Positions 14,765 through 25,322 of a stretch of DNA of 64,000 nucleotides are shown in pieces (positions within the stretch are counted from its first letter, which is position 1; each line of letters begins with the position of its first letter). The DNA comes from Qipengyuania polymorpha. Lineage in GTDB: Bacteria > Pseudomonadota > Alphaproteobacteria > Sphingomonadales > Sphingomonadaceae. A program made the translations under genes and the position numbers. Under the pieces are notes generated by a model, which made no database searches, was not told the DNA's origin, and saw only the letters and a list, made by a program, of their open reading frames with translations. The stretch covers positions 1 to 64,000 of the forward strand of contig NZ_JAIGNK010000003.1 in NCBI RefSeq assembly GCF_019711435.1, written 5' to 3'.

Positions 14765-17052
14765 GGGGTCAGCGGGAGACGGTATGAACGCTCTCCCGTC
14801 AAGGCAAAGAGTGCGTTGGCGAGCGCGGGCGCGACGACGGCCGTGCCCAGTTCGCCCGGGTCGAAAGGTTCTGCATCGCTTTGAACGAAGTCGATGAGCA
14901 TATCGGGCATGTCGGCAAGGCGTGGCAGTCGCATATCGCCGAGCGTGCGCGGGACGGGGTGGCCGCTTTCGTAGGTCAGCGGAGCTCCGAGCGCGAGGCC
15001 CATGCCGTAGACCAGCCCGCCCTCGATTTGCTGGCGCGCGATGTCGAGGTTCACGATGCGTCCGATGTCGACCACTGCGCTCAGTTGCTCGACCCGTATC
15101 CCGCCCTCGCCGCGGCGGACATGCGCGACGCAGCCGATATAGCCTGCGGTCGCCGGGTCGCTTCCCATGCGAACACCGGCAATGCCCTCGCCCGAGCCCG
15201 ATTGCGCGCCGTCCCAATCGCCGAGACGCGTGGCGCGGCGCAGCACCTCGGCAAGGCGCGGCGCCTGCCCGAGCATCGCCATGCGGTAAAGAAACGGGTC
15301 GCGGCCCGCCATGCGCGCGAGTTCGTCGACCATGCACTCGGTGAAGAAAGCGGTATAGGCGGAAGCCCCGCCGCGCATACGCCCGACCGGAAGCTTGATG
15401 CTGGCCGGATTGTGCTCAACCGCGACGTGGGCAATGCCGTATGGTGGCAGCGCACCCTGCACCGCGAAGGGGTCGGCCTCGCCGCGGCTTTCGCGCTGGG
15501 CAGCTTCAGGTGTGTAATTATCGAACAGGCGGTGGCCCGCCTCGCGCATCCACGAGGGCGTGGTGATGCGCGCGCGCCATGCCGAGACCTGCGCCTGCGG
15601 GCCGAGTGTGGCGGATATCTCCGCCTGCACCGGTGCGCGCGGGGGGACGGCGGCCATGTCCTGCGGGCGCGACCATGTCAGCTGTACCGGGCGACCCACT
15701 TCGGCGGCAATCTGTGCGACCTCGATGGCGTGCTGCTTTTCCAGCCGCGCATCGAAGCTGCCGCCGGCGGGCACGGGATAGATAACGACGTCCGACGGCG
15801 AGATACCGATGGCCTTCGCCGCTGCATCGCGCGCGGCAGCGGGAGCCTGCGAAGCCATCCACAATTCCAGCCGCCCGTCGGCGAAACGTGCCGTGGCGCT
15901 GGCGGTCTCGAGCGGGGTGTGGAGCGCGGGCGCAACCGTAAAGCGCCGCACAAGCGTGGGCGTGCCGAGCATGGCATCGGGCTCGCCCACCGTGTCGATA
16001 CGCTCGGAGTTCTCTTCAAGCTGCTCGACCGCGAATTCCATATCGGTTTCGAGGAGAACCTGCTCGAGCGCACCCGGCCCGGTAAACTCGGGCCGCATTT
16101 TAGCCAGCGCCCGGTCGGCAATCCACCAGCTTTCAGCGACAGCCGCAATCCATCGCTTCGACTTCACCACCGCGACCAGCCCGCGCGTGTTCGCAATCGC
16201 ACGCTCGCTGAAGCGGAGGAGTTCGGGCAAGCCGGTCGGCCCGTGCCGGATGGAGGCGAAGACCATGCCGGGCAGGCGGATGTCGGCAGCAAAGACATGG
16301 CTGCCATCGACCTTCGAGGGCAAGTCGAGCCGCGGGAACAGCGTCGGCGCGTCGCCTTCGCCTGCCAGCGGCTCTTCGAAGGCGGGCATGGGACGCAAGG
16401 GTGGCGGGTCGGGCAGATCGAACTCGGCGGCCTCGGCGGCAAGCTCCCCGAAGGACAGGCGCTTTCCGCTATGGATGACGAAGCCCTCGGCGACTTGGCA
16501 TTCCTCGGGCTCGACATCCCAGCGTTCTGCCGCGGCCTGCGCCAGCATGTCTCGTGCTGCTGCGGCGGCTTCGCGCAAGGGCTGTTCGTAGGCGGCGAGG
16601 CTGGTGCCTGCCGCCGTCACGGTGAAGTCATTGCTACGGGCAAACTTGCCGACCGCACTGTCCTCGACATCGTCGCCGCCGCCCAGCCAGCCTTCCCACA
16701 GTGGCGACCATTCGGCAGCCAGCGGCAGGTTTGCGAAGAAGCCAGCTGGCGGTACCGGCTCGATACCAACCTGCCGCCAGTCAGCGCCGAGTTCGGTCGC
16801 GGCGATTTGCGCCAGCACCGTTCCGATACCTTGCCCCATTTCGAGTTGCGGCACGGCGACTGTCACCACCCCGTCGCGGCCGATGGTCAGCCAGCCGCCG
16901 AATGCCTGCTCGCCCTCGCGCGCGACCAGCGGGCTGGCGTAGCTGCGCGGCCACAGCTTCCACGCGAGGAGCAGCCCGCCCCCCGCCGCCGCGCCGACCA
17001 TCAGCTTGCGGCGCGATACCGGAAGATCCTTCAGCTTCTCGCCGATATCCAT
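14761..17052 (-). CDS. Molybdopterin-binding large subunit, isoquinoline 1-oxidoreductase beta-like
   Basis: A 763-residue xanthine-dehydrogenase-family Mo-binding subunit (IorB type, with duplicated Ald_Xan_dh_C2 regions). The N-terminus has a Tat signal (SRRKLMVGAAAGGGLLLAW from residue 13), so it is probably exported folded. Family strings include LEMGQGIGTVLAQIAATELGA near 72-92, PSKVDGSHVFAADIRLPGM, GGSFDARLEKQH, PVGRMRGGASAYTAFFTE and the C-terminal QIEGGLVYGMGLAL and GELGTAVVAPALANAL. The small [2Fe-2S] subunit these enzymes normally need is not adjacent or in the window. The start overlaps the mrp 3' end by 22 bp and the stop overlaps hemH by 4 bp. Confidence 0.88.
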   Translation of the reverse strand: MDIGEKLKDLPVSRRKLMVGAAAGGGLLLAWKLWPRSYASPLVAREGEQAFGGWLTIGRDGVVTVAVPQLEMGQGIGTVLAQIAATELGADWRQVGIEPVPPAGFFANLPLAAEWSPLWEGWLGGGDDVEDSAVGKFARSNDFTVTAAGTSLAAYEQPLREAAAAARDMLAQAAAERWDVEPEECQVAEGFVIHSGKRLSFGELAAEAAEFDLPDPPPLRPMPAFEEPLAGEGDAPTLFPRLDLPSKVDGSHVFAADIRLPGMVFASIRHGPTGLPELLRFSERAIANTRGLVAVVKSKRWIAAVAESWWIADRALAKMRPEFTGPGALEQVLLETDMEFAVEQLEENSERIDTVGEPDAMLGTPTLVRRFTVAPALHTPLETASATARFADGRLELWMASQAPAAARDAAAKAIGISPSDVVIYPVPAGGSFDARLEKQHAIEVAQIAAEVGRPVQLTWSRPQDMAAVPPRAPVQAEISATLGPQAQVSAWRARITTPSWMREAGHRLFDNYTPEAAQRESRGEADPFAVQGALPPYGIAHVAVEHNPASIKLPVGRMRGGASAYTAFFTECMVDELARMAGRDPFLYRMAMLGQAPRLAEVLRRATRLGDWDGAQSGSGEGIAGVRMGSDPATAGYIGCVAHVRRGEGGIRVEQLSAVVDIGRIVNLDIARQQIEGGLVYGMGLALGAPLTYESGHPVPRTLGDMRLPRLADMPDMLIDFVQSDAEPFDPGELGTAVVAPALANALFALTGERSYRLPLTP

Positions 17053-17996
17053 GCCTGCACCTTGTCGGCAATTGCGAGGAAGGGTTCGGCCATCGCGCCG
17101 TCACCGGCTGCGGGAGGTTCGCCCGCGTCGCTGCCCTGCCGGATTGCCATGTCGAGCGGGATGCGCCCGAGGAAGGGAAGTTCGAGTCTCTCGGCCGCCG
17201 CTTCGACACCGCCAGCACCGAAGGGATCGGACACCTCGCCGCAAGACGGGCAGGCATAGCCCGACATATTCTCGACCAGACCGATGATGGGCACGCCAGC
17301 GGTATCGAACAGCTGCCCTGCCCGCGCCGCGTCGATGAGCGCGAGGTCCTGCGGAGTGGAGACCAGCACCGCGCCCGCGGGCTTGAATTTCTGCACCATG
17401 GTCAGCTGCACATCGCCTGTGCCCGGCGGCAGGTCGATGAGGAGGACTTCGGTGTCGGCCGCCCAATGTGCCTCGACCAGCTGTCCCAGCGCCCCCGCCG
17501 CCATCGGCCCGCGCCATGCCAGCGCCTTGCCCGGGGCAACGAGGTGCCCCATCGAGAGATGCGGCACCCCGTATTTGCTGTCCAGGGGAATGGGCTTGTT
17601 GCCCTCGGCCTGAGGCTTCTGGCCTTGCGTGCCGAAGATAACCGGCTGCGAGGGGCCGTAGATATCGGCGTCGACCAGCCCGACCTTCACGCCCTTCTTC
17701 GCAAGCGCGATGGCGAGGTTGGCGGTAAGCGTCGACTTGCCCACCCCGCCCTTGCCCGAGCCGACCGCGACGATCAGCGGTCCCTTGCGTTCCGCGGTCA
17801 TCACCACGCGCACTTCATCGACATCGGCGCGGCTTCCGACGGCAGCTTTCACGGCCTCTTCCACCTTGGCGCGCTGGGCGACCGGTATCGGCCCTGCATC
17901 GATGACCACGGTGGCGCGGCCCTCGTTCAGGACGCTGCCTGTGACGAGAGGGGCAATTTCGGGCGGCAAATCGGCGGAAAAATCGGTGCGGCTCAT
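17031..17996 (-). CDS. mrp: Mrp/ApbC family Fe-S cluster carrier ATPase
   Basis: A 321-residue P-loop ATPase that carries Fe-S clusters to apoproteins. The deviant Walker A is GSGKGGVGKST (about 84-94), followed by GLVDADIYGPSQP, LIDLPPGTGDVQLT and the cluster-ligating CxxC in YACPSCGE. The N-terminal DUF59-like part is short and divergent. The start ATG 17996 (MSRTDFS) gives the usual family N-terminus; the frame is open further upstream but overlaps hflK. It heads the minus-strand run mrp, Mo hydroxylase, hemH, P450, three of which handle metal cofactors. It is divergent from hflK with a gap of about 75 bp. Confidence 0.9.
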   Translation of the reverse strand: MSRTDFSADLPPEIAPLVTGSVLNEGRATVVIDAGPIPVAQRAKVEEAVKAAVGSRADVDEVRVVMTAERKGPLIVAVGSGKGGVGKSTLTANLAIALAKKGVKVGLVDADIYGPSQPVIFGTQGQKPQAEGNKPIPLDSKYGVPHLSMGHLVAPGKALAWRGPMAAGALGQLVEAHWAADTEVLLIDLPPGTGDVQLTMVQKFKPAGAVLVSTPQDLALIDAARAGQLFDTAGVPIIGLVENMSGYACPSCGEVSDPFGAGGVEAAAERLELPFLGRIPLDMAIRQGSDAGEPPAAGDGAMAEPFLAIADKVQAWISARS

Positions 17997-18072
17997 GTGT
18001 CGCGCTGCTGTAGCATCGAAAAGCGCGCCGCAACCCCTGTTTTTCCCGCGAAGGCTTCCTATAAGGAGTGTC

Positions 18073-19212
18073 ATGAGAATTTTGGACGGGGTTCGCCTGG
18101 CAATGGCAGGAAAAAATCCATGGGGCGGAGGCAGCGATGGCTCCTCCGGCTCCGGAGACGACAACACCAGCGGTAGCGGCGGCAAGTCCGACGGCCCGCG
18201 CAACCCGTGGCTGCCGCCTTCCGGTGGCGGGGACGGCAAGCGCGGTCCCAATATCGAGGACATCTTCAAGCATCGCGGCCCCGAACAGCGTCGCCGCGGC
18301 GGCGGTGGCGGCCCGGGCGGCGGCTTCCGCATGCCCCAGCGGCCCGGCGGCAAGAGCTGGTTCCCGGTACTGGTGGTCGGTATCATCGGCCTCGGCCTGC
18401 TTGCGACCAGCGTCCACCTCATCGGCCCGCAGGAACAGGCGGTGGTGAAGCGGCTCGGCGATTACAACCGCACCATGGACAGCGGCCTCCAGCTTTCGAT
18501 GCCCTTCCCGCTCGAAACCGTCGATGTGGAGAATGTCGAAGGGGTTCGCCCCATCCAGATTCCCGGCAATGACAGCCAGGCCAAGCTCATCCTGACCGGG
18601 GACCAGAACCTCGTCGATTTGAGCTACATCGTGCGCTGGAACATCAAGGATCTCGAATCCTTCAAGTTCCGCGTCGTCGACCCCGAAGAGACGGTCAATG
18701 AAGTCGCCGAGGCTGCCATGCGTGCCGCGGTTGCGGAAAAGGAACTCGACGAGACCTTCTCGGGCCAGGGCCGTGCTGCCATCGAGCAGGACGTGAAGAC
18801 CCGCATGCAGGATACGCTCGACCGCTACCAGGCCGGCATCCGCGTGCTGGGTGTCGAAATCGAAAAGGCCGACCCGCCCAGCCAGGTGGTCGACGCCTTC
18901 CGCGACGTGCAGGTCGCCGAGCAAAACGCTGACGCTGCGCGCAACCAGGCGCAGGGCTATGCCCAGCAGGTGCTCGCACAGGCGCAGGGTGAGGCCGAGG
19001 CCTTCGACAAGGTCTACGAGCAGTATCGCCTCGCACCAGAGGTCACCCGCCAGCGACTCTATTACGAGACCATGGAGCGCGTGCTTTCGAAGACCGACAA
19101 GACCATCGTGGAAACCGATGGCGTGACGACTTATTTGCCGCTTCCGGAAATTCGCAAACGCGCGCAGCAACCAGCGCCCGTCGCCACAGCCACCGCGCCG
19201 GGAGGACAGTAA
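18073..19212 (+). CDS. hflK: FtsH protease activity modulator HflK
   Basis: A 379-residue SPFH/band-7 membrane protein that forms the HflKC complex around FtsH. The N-terminus is long, glycine- and proline-rich and cytoplasmic (NPWGGGSDGSSGSGDD). One transmembrane segment lies near 98-118 (WFPVLVVGIIGLGLLATSVHL), followed by the periplasmic SPFH domain (GPQEQAVVKRLGDYNRT, EVAEAAMRAAVAEKELDE, VVDAFRDVQVAEQNADAARNQA). ATG 18073 has AAGGAG at 18063-18068; ATG 18103 (MAGKNPWGG) is a plausible alternative that matches many homologues. Followed directly by hflC. ftsH itself is far away at 59363. Confidence 0.93.
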   Translation: MRILDGVRLAMAGKNPWGGGSDGSSGSGDDNTSGSGGKSDGPRNPWLPPSGGGDGKRGPNIEDIFKHRGPEQRRRGGGGGPGGGFRMPQRPGGKSWFPVLVVGIIGLGLLATSVHLIGPQEQAVVKRLGDYNRTMDSGLQLSMPFPLETVDVENVEGVRPIQIPGNDSQAKLILTGDQNLVDLSYIVRWNIKDLESFKFRVVDPEETVNEVAEAAMRAAVAEKELDETFSGQGRAAIEQDVKTRMQDTLDRYQAGIRVLGVEIEKADPPSQVVDAFRDVQVAEQNADAARNQAQGYAQQVLAQAQGEAEAFDKVYEQYRLAPEVTRQRLYYETMERVLSKTDKTIVETDGVTTYLPLPEIRKRAQQPAPVATATAPGGQ

Positions 19213-19213
19213 G

Positions 19214-20047
19214 ATGCAGCGTATCTGGGAAGACCACCGCCTGACCTTCATCGCCGTGGGCCTGCTCATCGTCGGCCTGATGCTGAGCGCCTATGTCGTG
19301 CCGGAAGAGGAACAGGTCGTCATCGTGCGTACCGGTGAACCGGTCGGCACGGTCAATACGCCCGACGGCGAGAAAGGTCCCGGCTTCTACCTGCGCCGCC
19401 CCTTCTTCGACCGCGTCGTGCGGATCGAGCGCCGCCTGCTCGACCTCGAAATGTCGAACCAGGAAGTGCTTTCGAACGACCAGCAGCGCCTGCTGGTGGA
19501 CGCCTATGCCCGCTTCCGCATCACCGACCCCGTTCGCATGGTCGAGCGTGCCGGTTCCACCGATGGCGTTCGCGCCGCGCTCGAGCCCATCCTGAACTCG
19601 GTTTTGCGTCAGGAACTGGGCCGCCGCACCTTCCAGGCGATGCTGACTGCCGAACGCGGCTCTGCCCTGCAGAACGTACGCGCCAATCTCGATCGCCAGG
19701 CTGCGCAATACGGAGCCGAGGTGGTCGATGTTCAGATTACGCGCACCGATTTGCCCGAAGCACCGCTGCAATCGGCCTTCACGCGCATGGAATCGGACCG
19801 TCAGCGCGAGGCGCGGACCATCCGCGCACAGGGCGGCCGTGACGCACGCATCATCCGGGCAGAAGCCGATGCAGAAGCCGCGCGTATCTATGCCGAAAGC
19901 TTCGGCAAGGACGCGAGTTTCTACGACTTCTACCGCGCGATGCAGAGCTACGACGCGACCTTCTCGGGTGAGAATGGCGATGCGGAAAGCAGCATCATCC
20001 TGTCGCCGGACAATGAATACCTGCAGCAGTTCCGCGGGCGTCGTTGA
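19214..20047 (+). CDS. hflC: FtsH protease activity modulator HflC
   Basis: A 277-residue partner of HflK. A single N-terminal transmembrane helix (TFIAVGLLIVGLMLSAYVV, about 11-29) is followed by an SPFH domain with EEEQVVIVRTGEPVG, GPGFYLRRPFFDRVV, LLDLEMSNQEVLSNDQ and the coiled-coil-like RQREARTIRAQGGRDARIIRAEADAEAARIYA split over the C-terminal third. The start ATG 19214 is 2 bp after the hflK stop, with GGAGG inside the hflK end. The pair should be co-translated. A modest GC hairpin (20064-20083) follows the stop. Function in controlling FtsH access to membrane substrates is known from E. coli. Confidence 0.94.
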   Translation: MQRIWEDHRLTFIAVGLLIVGLMLSAYVVPEEEQVVIVRTGEPVGTVNTPDGEKGPGFYLRRPFFDRVVRIERRLLDLEMSNQEVLSNDQQRLLVDAYARFRITDPVRMVERAGSTDGVRAALEPILNSVLRQELGRRTFQAMLTAERGSALQNVRANLDRQAAQYGAEVVDVQITRTDLPEAPLQSAFTRMESDRQREARTIRAQGGRDARIIRAEADAEAARIYAESFGKDASFYDFYRAMQSYDATFSGENGDAESSIILSPDNEYLQQFRGRR

Positions 20048-20199
20048 CCATTCGTCGATTGGCCGGGCAGTTCACCCTGCCCGTTCAAGGCGCATTAAGC
20101 GCGTGGCCGCAGTCTGACACGCGGAACCGCAGGCGCGCGGGCGCATAGCTATTTCGTGTGCCGACAAGCGGACGACACAAGAGGATTGTTGAAGAGGAC

Positions 20200-21741
<1,542 letters not shown>

Positions 21742-21764
21742 GCACTACCGCTCCGGCAGATACG

Positions 21765-21800
21765 AAAAAGCCCTCCCGGTTCGCGCCGGGTGGGCTTTTT
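21765..21800. terminator. Strong bidirectional rho-independent terminator
   Basis: AAAAAGCCC pairs with GGGCTTTTT, enclosing a second GC stem (CCCGG/CCGGG). It separates the Do protease and the convergent class A PBP gene and has T runs in both directions. Confidence 0.93.
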
Positions 21801-21819
21801 GTTTGGCCGGGCGTCTGAC

Positions 21820-24018
21820 CTAGTCCGGCGATCGCGTGGCCGTCGGCGAAGGCCGTGGACGGTCGCGTCCTATGACACCGTCGAGGAAGTCATCGTCGAT
21901 GGCTTGCGGTGCGCCATCGGCCCCGCGACCGGTCGGGGGCTGACGTTGTCCCGGTACGCGCGCAGGCTGGCCCTGCTGGCGCGGACGCATGCCGTCTTCG
22001 CTGCCAAAGCCGTCCTCGCCGCCCTGCGGTGGCAGCGCTCCACCCGGCTCGTCATTGCGGCCGGGCTCGATGAGATTGCCCTGCTCGTCGATATAGTAAT
22101 AGTCGTCGGGATCGCCGAAGAAGAAGTCGTCTTCCTCGTCCATCTGCCATTCGGGCAGCTGCAGTTCGGTATCGAATTCCTCGACCGGACGGTCCTTCAC
22201 GGCATAGCGCATGAAGGCGGCAAAGGCCTGCGCCGGAGCGCGTCCGCCCTGCAGGCCGCCGACCCGCTTGTTGTCGTCGCGGCCCATCCACACGCCGGTG
22301 GTCACACCGCTGGAGAAGCCGACGAAATAGCCGTCCTTGTTCGAGCTGGTGGTCCCGGTCTTGCCCGCTACCGGGCGACCGATCTGCGCAGCGCGGCCCG
22401 TGCCCGTCTGCACGGCAGTCTGGAGCAGGTCGGTAATGCCGCGCGCGACATGGTCGGGCACCAGCTGCGTGCTGCGCGCACGCTCGTGCTGGTAGAGCAG
22501 TTCACCATCGCCGGTCGTTACCTTGACGATGCCGTAAGGCTCCACCGAAGCCCCACCAGCCGAGACCGCGGCAAAGGCACGGGTCATGTCGAGCAGGCGC
22601 ACCTCGTTCGAACCCAGCACCATCGCCGGATAGGTGTTGATCGGCGTGGTGATGCCGAAGCGGCGCGCCATCGAGGCCACGGCGCTGAAGCCGACCTCGT
22701 TGCCCAGTTGCGCCGCGACCGTGTTGATCGAATAGGCGAAGGCGGTGCGCAGGTTCGTCTCGCCGATATTGCGGCCGTTGGAGTTCTTGGGGCTCCAGCC
22801 GCCGATCGAAACCGGCGTATCGACCACGCGGTCGTTGGGCGTGTAGCCTGCTTCCAGCGCGGCGAGGTAGACGAACAGCTTCCAGCTCGAGCCCGGCTGG
22901 CGCAGCGCATTGGTGGCGCGGTTGTAATTGGTCTCGACGTAATCGGTCCCGCCGACCAGCGCGAGGATCGCTCCGTCGCGGTCGAGGCTGACCAGCGCGC
23001 CCTGTGCGCCTTCGGGTGCATTGCCGGCAACGGCAGCGGTTGCGGCCTTCTGCATGCCGGGGTCGAGCGTGGTCCAGACCTCGATCGGTTCGAAAGTCTC
23101 GGGCAGCAGCAGGTCGAGCTGCGGCAGCGCCCAGTCGGTGAAATAGCGCACCGAATTGGTGCCGGTTTCCTGCTTCAGCTTGACCGCAGAGACATCGACC
23201 CGCGCTTCGCTTGCGGAAATCTTGCCCTGCTCGCGCATCAGGCTCAGCACCACGCCGGCACGGCCCACGGCGGCATCGACATCGGCGGTGGGCGAATAGC
23301 GGCTGGGTGCCTTCACCAGACCGGCGATGATCGCGGCCTCGGCGACCGAGAGTTCGGTTGCGGGATGGCTGAAGAACTTCCGGCTCGCCGAATCGATGCC
23401 ATAGGCACCGCCGCCGAAATAGACCTTGTTGAGATAGAGCTCGAGGATCTGGTCCTTCGAGAACTTCCATTCGAGCGCCATCGCCAGCACCGCCTCGCGC
23501 AGCTTGCGGTCAAGCGTGCGGTTGGAATTGAGGAAGACGTTGCGCGCCAGCTGCTGGCTGATGGTCGAAGTACCACCCACGCGCGAACGCTCGCCGGTTA
23601 TCCCCTCGATAACCGCGCCGGTCAGGCGAACCGGGTCGACGCCGAAATGCGAATGGAAGCGCTTGTCCTCGGTCGCGATCATTGCGTCCTTCATCACCTG
23701 CGGAATTTCATCCGAGGTGATCCACTTGCCGTAGCTGGGCCCGAGCTCGACCAGTTCCGAACCGTCGCGCGCGCGCACGACGATGGTCTGTGCGTTCTGG
23801 GTTGCCTTGAGCTGGTAATAGCTCGGCAGCGAGCGCGCGGCGAAAGCGACCGCAATGGCAAGGAATACGAGCCCGAGGACCGCCACCCCGCCTCCCCACA
23901 GGGCGATCCGCTTGAACCAGGTTTTGACGCGGCTGTAATCGCGTTTGCCCTCCGCCTCGGCCCGCGCTGCGCGTGCGGCGCGCTTCGAGCTTTTGCGGCG
24001 GCTGCCTCTCTTATCCAT
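21820..24018 (-). CDS. mrcA: Class A penicillin-binding protein (PBP1a-like)
   Basis: A 732-residue bifunctional cell-wall synthase. From ATG 24018 the basic cytoplasmic tail (RGSRRKSSKRAARAARAE) precedes one transmembrane helix (about 42-62). The glycosyltransferase domain has the catalytic glutamate in ATEDKRFHSHFG, then GGTSTISQQLARN and ELYLNKVYFG. The transpeptidase has SxxK in QPGSSWK, SxN as SIN in FAYSINTVAAQ and the KTG box KTGTTSS. The C-terminus is a long disordered acidic then proline- and glutamine-rich tail. The frame is open to 24066 but ATG 24018 is the natural start. The usual OB-fold insert of E. coli PBP1A seems short here. Confidence 0.93.
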   Translation of the reverse strand: MDKRGSRRKSSKRAARAARAEAEGKRDYSRVKTWFKRIALWGGGVAVLGLVFLAIAVAFAARSLPSYYQLKATQNAQTIVVRARDGSELVELGPSYGKWITSDEIPQVMKDAMIATEDKRFHSHFGVDPVRLTGAVIEGITGERSRVGGTSTISQQLARNVFLNSNRTLDRKLREAVLAMALEWKFSKDQILELYLNKVYFGGGAYGIDSASRKFFSHPATELSVAEAAIIAGLVKAPSRYSPTADVDAAVGRAGVVLSLMREQGKISASEARVDVSAVKLKQETGTNSVRYFTDWALPQLDLLLPETFEPIEVWTTLDPGMQKAATAAVAGNAPEGAQGALVSLDRDGAILALVGGTDYVETNYNRATNALRQPGSSWKLFVYLAALEAGYTPNDRVVDTPVSIGGWSPKNSNGRNIGETNLRTAFAYSINTVAAQLGNEVGFSAVASMARRFGITTPINTYPAMVLGSNEVRLLDMTRAFAAVSAGGASVEPYGIVKVTTGDGELLYQHERARSTQLVPDHVARGITDLLQTAVQTGTGRAAQIGRPVAGKTGTTSSNKDGYFVGFSSGVTTGVWMGRDDNKRVGGLQGGRAPAQAFAAFMRYAVKDRPVEEFDTELQLPEWQMDEEDDFFFGDPDDYYYIDEQGNLIEPGRNDEPGGALPPQGGEDGFGSEDGMRPRQQGQPARVPGQRQPPTGRGADGAPQAIDDDFLDGVIGRDRPRPSPTATRSPD

Positions 24019-24129
24019 TCGCTGGCATTTCCCTCGTGACGAATTGCGGTGCCCTATATCTGCCACAATCTGTCATGGCGAGATGGAACCTCGGGTGAAC
24101 GTTCATGCGTCGCCGGGAAAATTGCCGGC

Positions 24130-24528
24130 TCAATCCTCCGGCTCGAAATCGAGCGCGGCGGAATTGATACAATAGCGCAGCCCCGTCTCGCCCGGCCCGT
24201 CGGGAAAGACATGGCCAAGGTGCCCCTCGCATTTCGAACAGACGACCTCGGTGCGAATCATCCCGTGGCTGGTGTCGCGGTGTTCTTCGACCACCTCGCC
24301 ATCGGCAGGGGCCGTGAAGCTGGGCCAGCCGCAGCCGCTTTCATACTTGTCGGAGCTTTCGAACAGGAGCTGGCCGCAGGCAGCGCAGTGATATTCACCA
24401 TCCGCCTTGTTCTTGTCGTACTTGCCGGTGAAGGCCCGCTCGGTACCCTTCTCGCGCAGCACGTGGTATTGCTCTGGCGAGAGCCTTGCGCGCCATTCTT
24501 CTTCGGTCATTTCGAGCTTTTCCGTCAC
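24130..24528 (-). CDS. msrB: Peptide-methionine (R)-S-oxide reductase
   Basis: A 132-residue MsrB, reducing methionine R-sulfoxide. The structural zinc site is CAAC (with DGEYH before it) and CSKC in the second half. [29 protein letters not shown] and the catalytic cysteine in RYCINSAAL are all present. The start is GTG 24528 (VTEKLEM), with AAGGAC just upstream. There is no leader, so it is cytosolic. It stands alone between the PBP gene and rpsT, separate from msrA. Confidence 0.95.
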   Translation of the reverse strand: MTEKLEMTEEEWRARLSPEQYHVLREKGTERAFTGKYDKNKADGEYHCAACGQLLFESSDKYESGCGWPSFTAPADGEVVEEHRDTSHGMIRTEVVCSKCEGHLGHVFPDGPGETGLRYCINSAALDFEPED

Positions 24529-24729
24529 GGCTTGTCCTTTCGTGGGCGAAATCCCATATAGGGGCAACACAGGCGCGCTGCAGCCGGTTCCGCTTTCGCT
24601 CGACGATTTGCTTGACGATTCGGGGGTTCATGGCTAAGTGCGCCGCTTTCCGGCGGTACACCCGCCTTTTTCGACACGCCCAACCAGAATTTTCGCCGCT
24701 CTTTGCCGCGGCCCGCATTGAGGACAGAT

Positions 24730-24990
24730 ATGGCCAATACGCCGCAAGCCAAGAAGCGCATCCGTCGCAACACCCGCCGCGCCGAAATCAACGGTGCGCG
24801 CATGAGCCGCATCCGCGGTTTCGTGAAGAAGGTGGAAACCGCCTGCGAAGCCGGCGACAAGGACGCCGCACAGACCGCGCTCAAGGACGCCCAGCCCGAA
24901 CTGGCTCGCGGTGTCGCTCGCGGCGTGATGCACAAGAACACCGCATCGCGTAAGCTCAGCCGTCTGAGCAAGCGCGTCGCCGCGCTCTGA
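24730..24990 (+). CDS. rpsT: 30S ribosomal protein S20
   Basis: An 86-residue S20, a primary 16S rRNA-binding protein. The N-terminus [24 protein letters not shown]-type basic helix and C-terminal [17 protein letters not shown] are diagnostic. ATG 24730 is preceded by GAGGACAG. It has its own terminator (25026-25059) and sits before dnaA, an order I associate with sphingomonads. Confidence 0.96.
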   Translation: MANTPQAKKRIRRNTRRAEINGARMSRIRGFVKKVETACEAGDKDAAQTALKDAQPELARGVARGVMHKNTASRKLSRLSKRVAAL

Positions 24991-25025
24991 TTCGGCTCCG
25001 GCCGCGCGCCGGACATGCGATTCTG

Positions 25026-25059
25026 AAAGGGGTCGTCGCATTTAGCGGCGGCCCCTTTT
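25026..25059 (+). terminator. rpsT terminator
   Basis: AAAGGGGTCGTCGC pairs with GCGGCGGCCCCTTTT (two G-U pairs) around a short ATTTA loop, ending in TTTT. It is placed 35 bp after the rpsT stop. Confidence 0.9.
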
Positions 25060-25298
25060 GCTTTGGCTGTGCTGTTTTGGAACCGTTTGGGTTGCGCATC
25101 GCAATGCAACGCCCGTTGCCATCGGCTGCAAGTGTAGGGAAACTCGCGATTCGCACCCTCCCTCAAGTGAATTTCCCGTGATTCCAAACACATGAACGGA
25201 AGGCTGCGGCATAGGGGCGAGTCAACAAGTATATTTCAGGTTTTTTACAGTTATCCCCCTTGCGACTCATCCCGAGAGCGACTTACACAATGGTCATG

Positions 25299-25322
25299 CC
25301 CGGGGGGGACAGCCCGGGTTTT
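25299..25322 (+). promoter_or_regulatory. Terminator-like hairpin in the dnaA leader
   Basis: CCCGGG (25299-25304) and CCCGGG (25313-25318) form a stem with an 8-nt loop, followed by TTTT. It is about 130 bp before the dnaA start, and rpsT already has its own terminator, so it may attenuate dnaA if transcription begins upstream. Confidence 0.45.

Noticed and set aside
14881-17259. A 792-codon plus-strand frame antisense to the Mo hydroxylase gene
   Set aside because: Same explanation: shadow of a real gene in GC-rich DNA, rich in Arg/His/Gly, no recognisable motif.
21790-24039. A 749-codon plus-strand frame antisense to the class A PBP
   Set aside because: It spans the whole of an unmistakable PBP gene. 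High GC leaves few stops in the opposite strand, and the peptide has no domain and extreme Arg/Ala/Gly bias.
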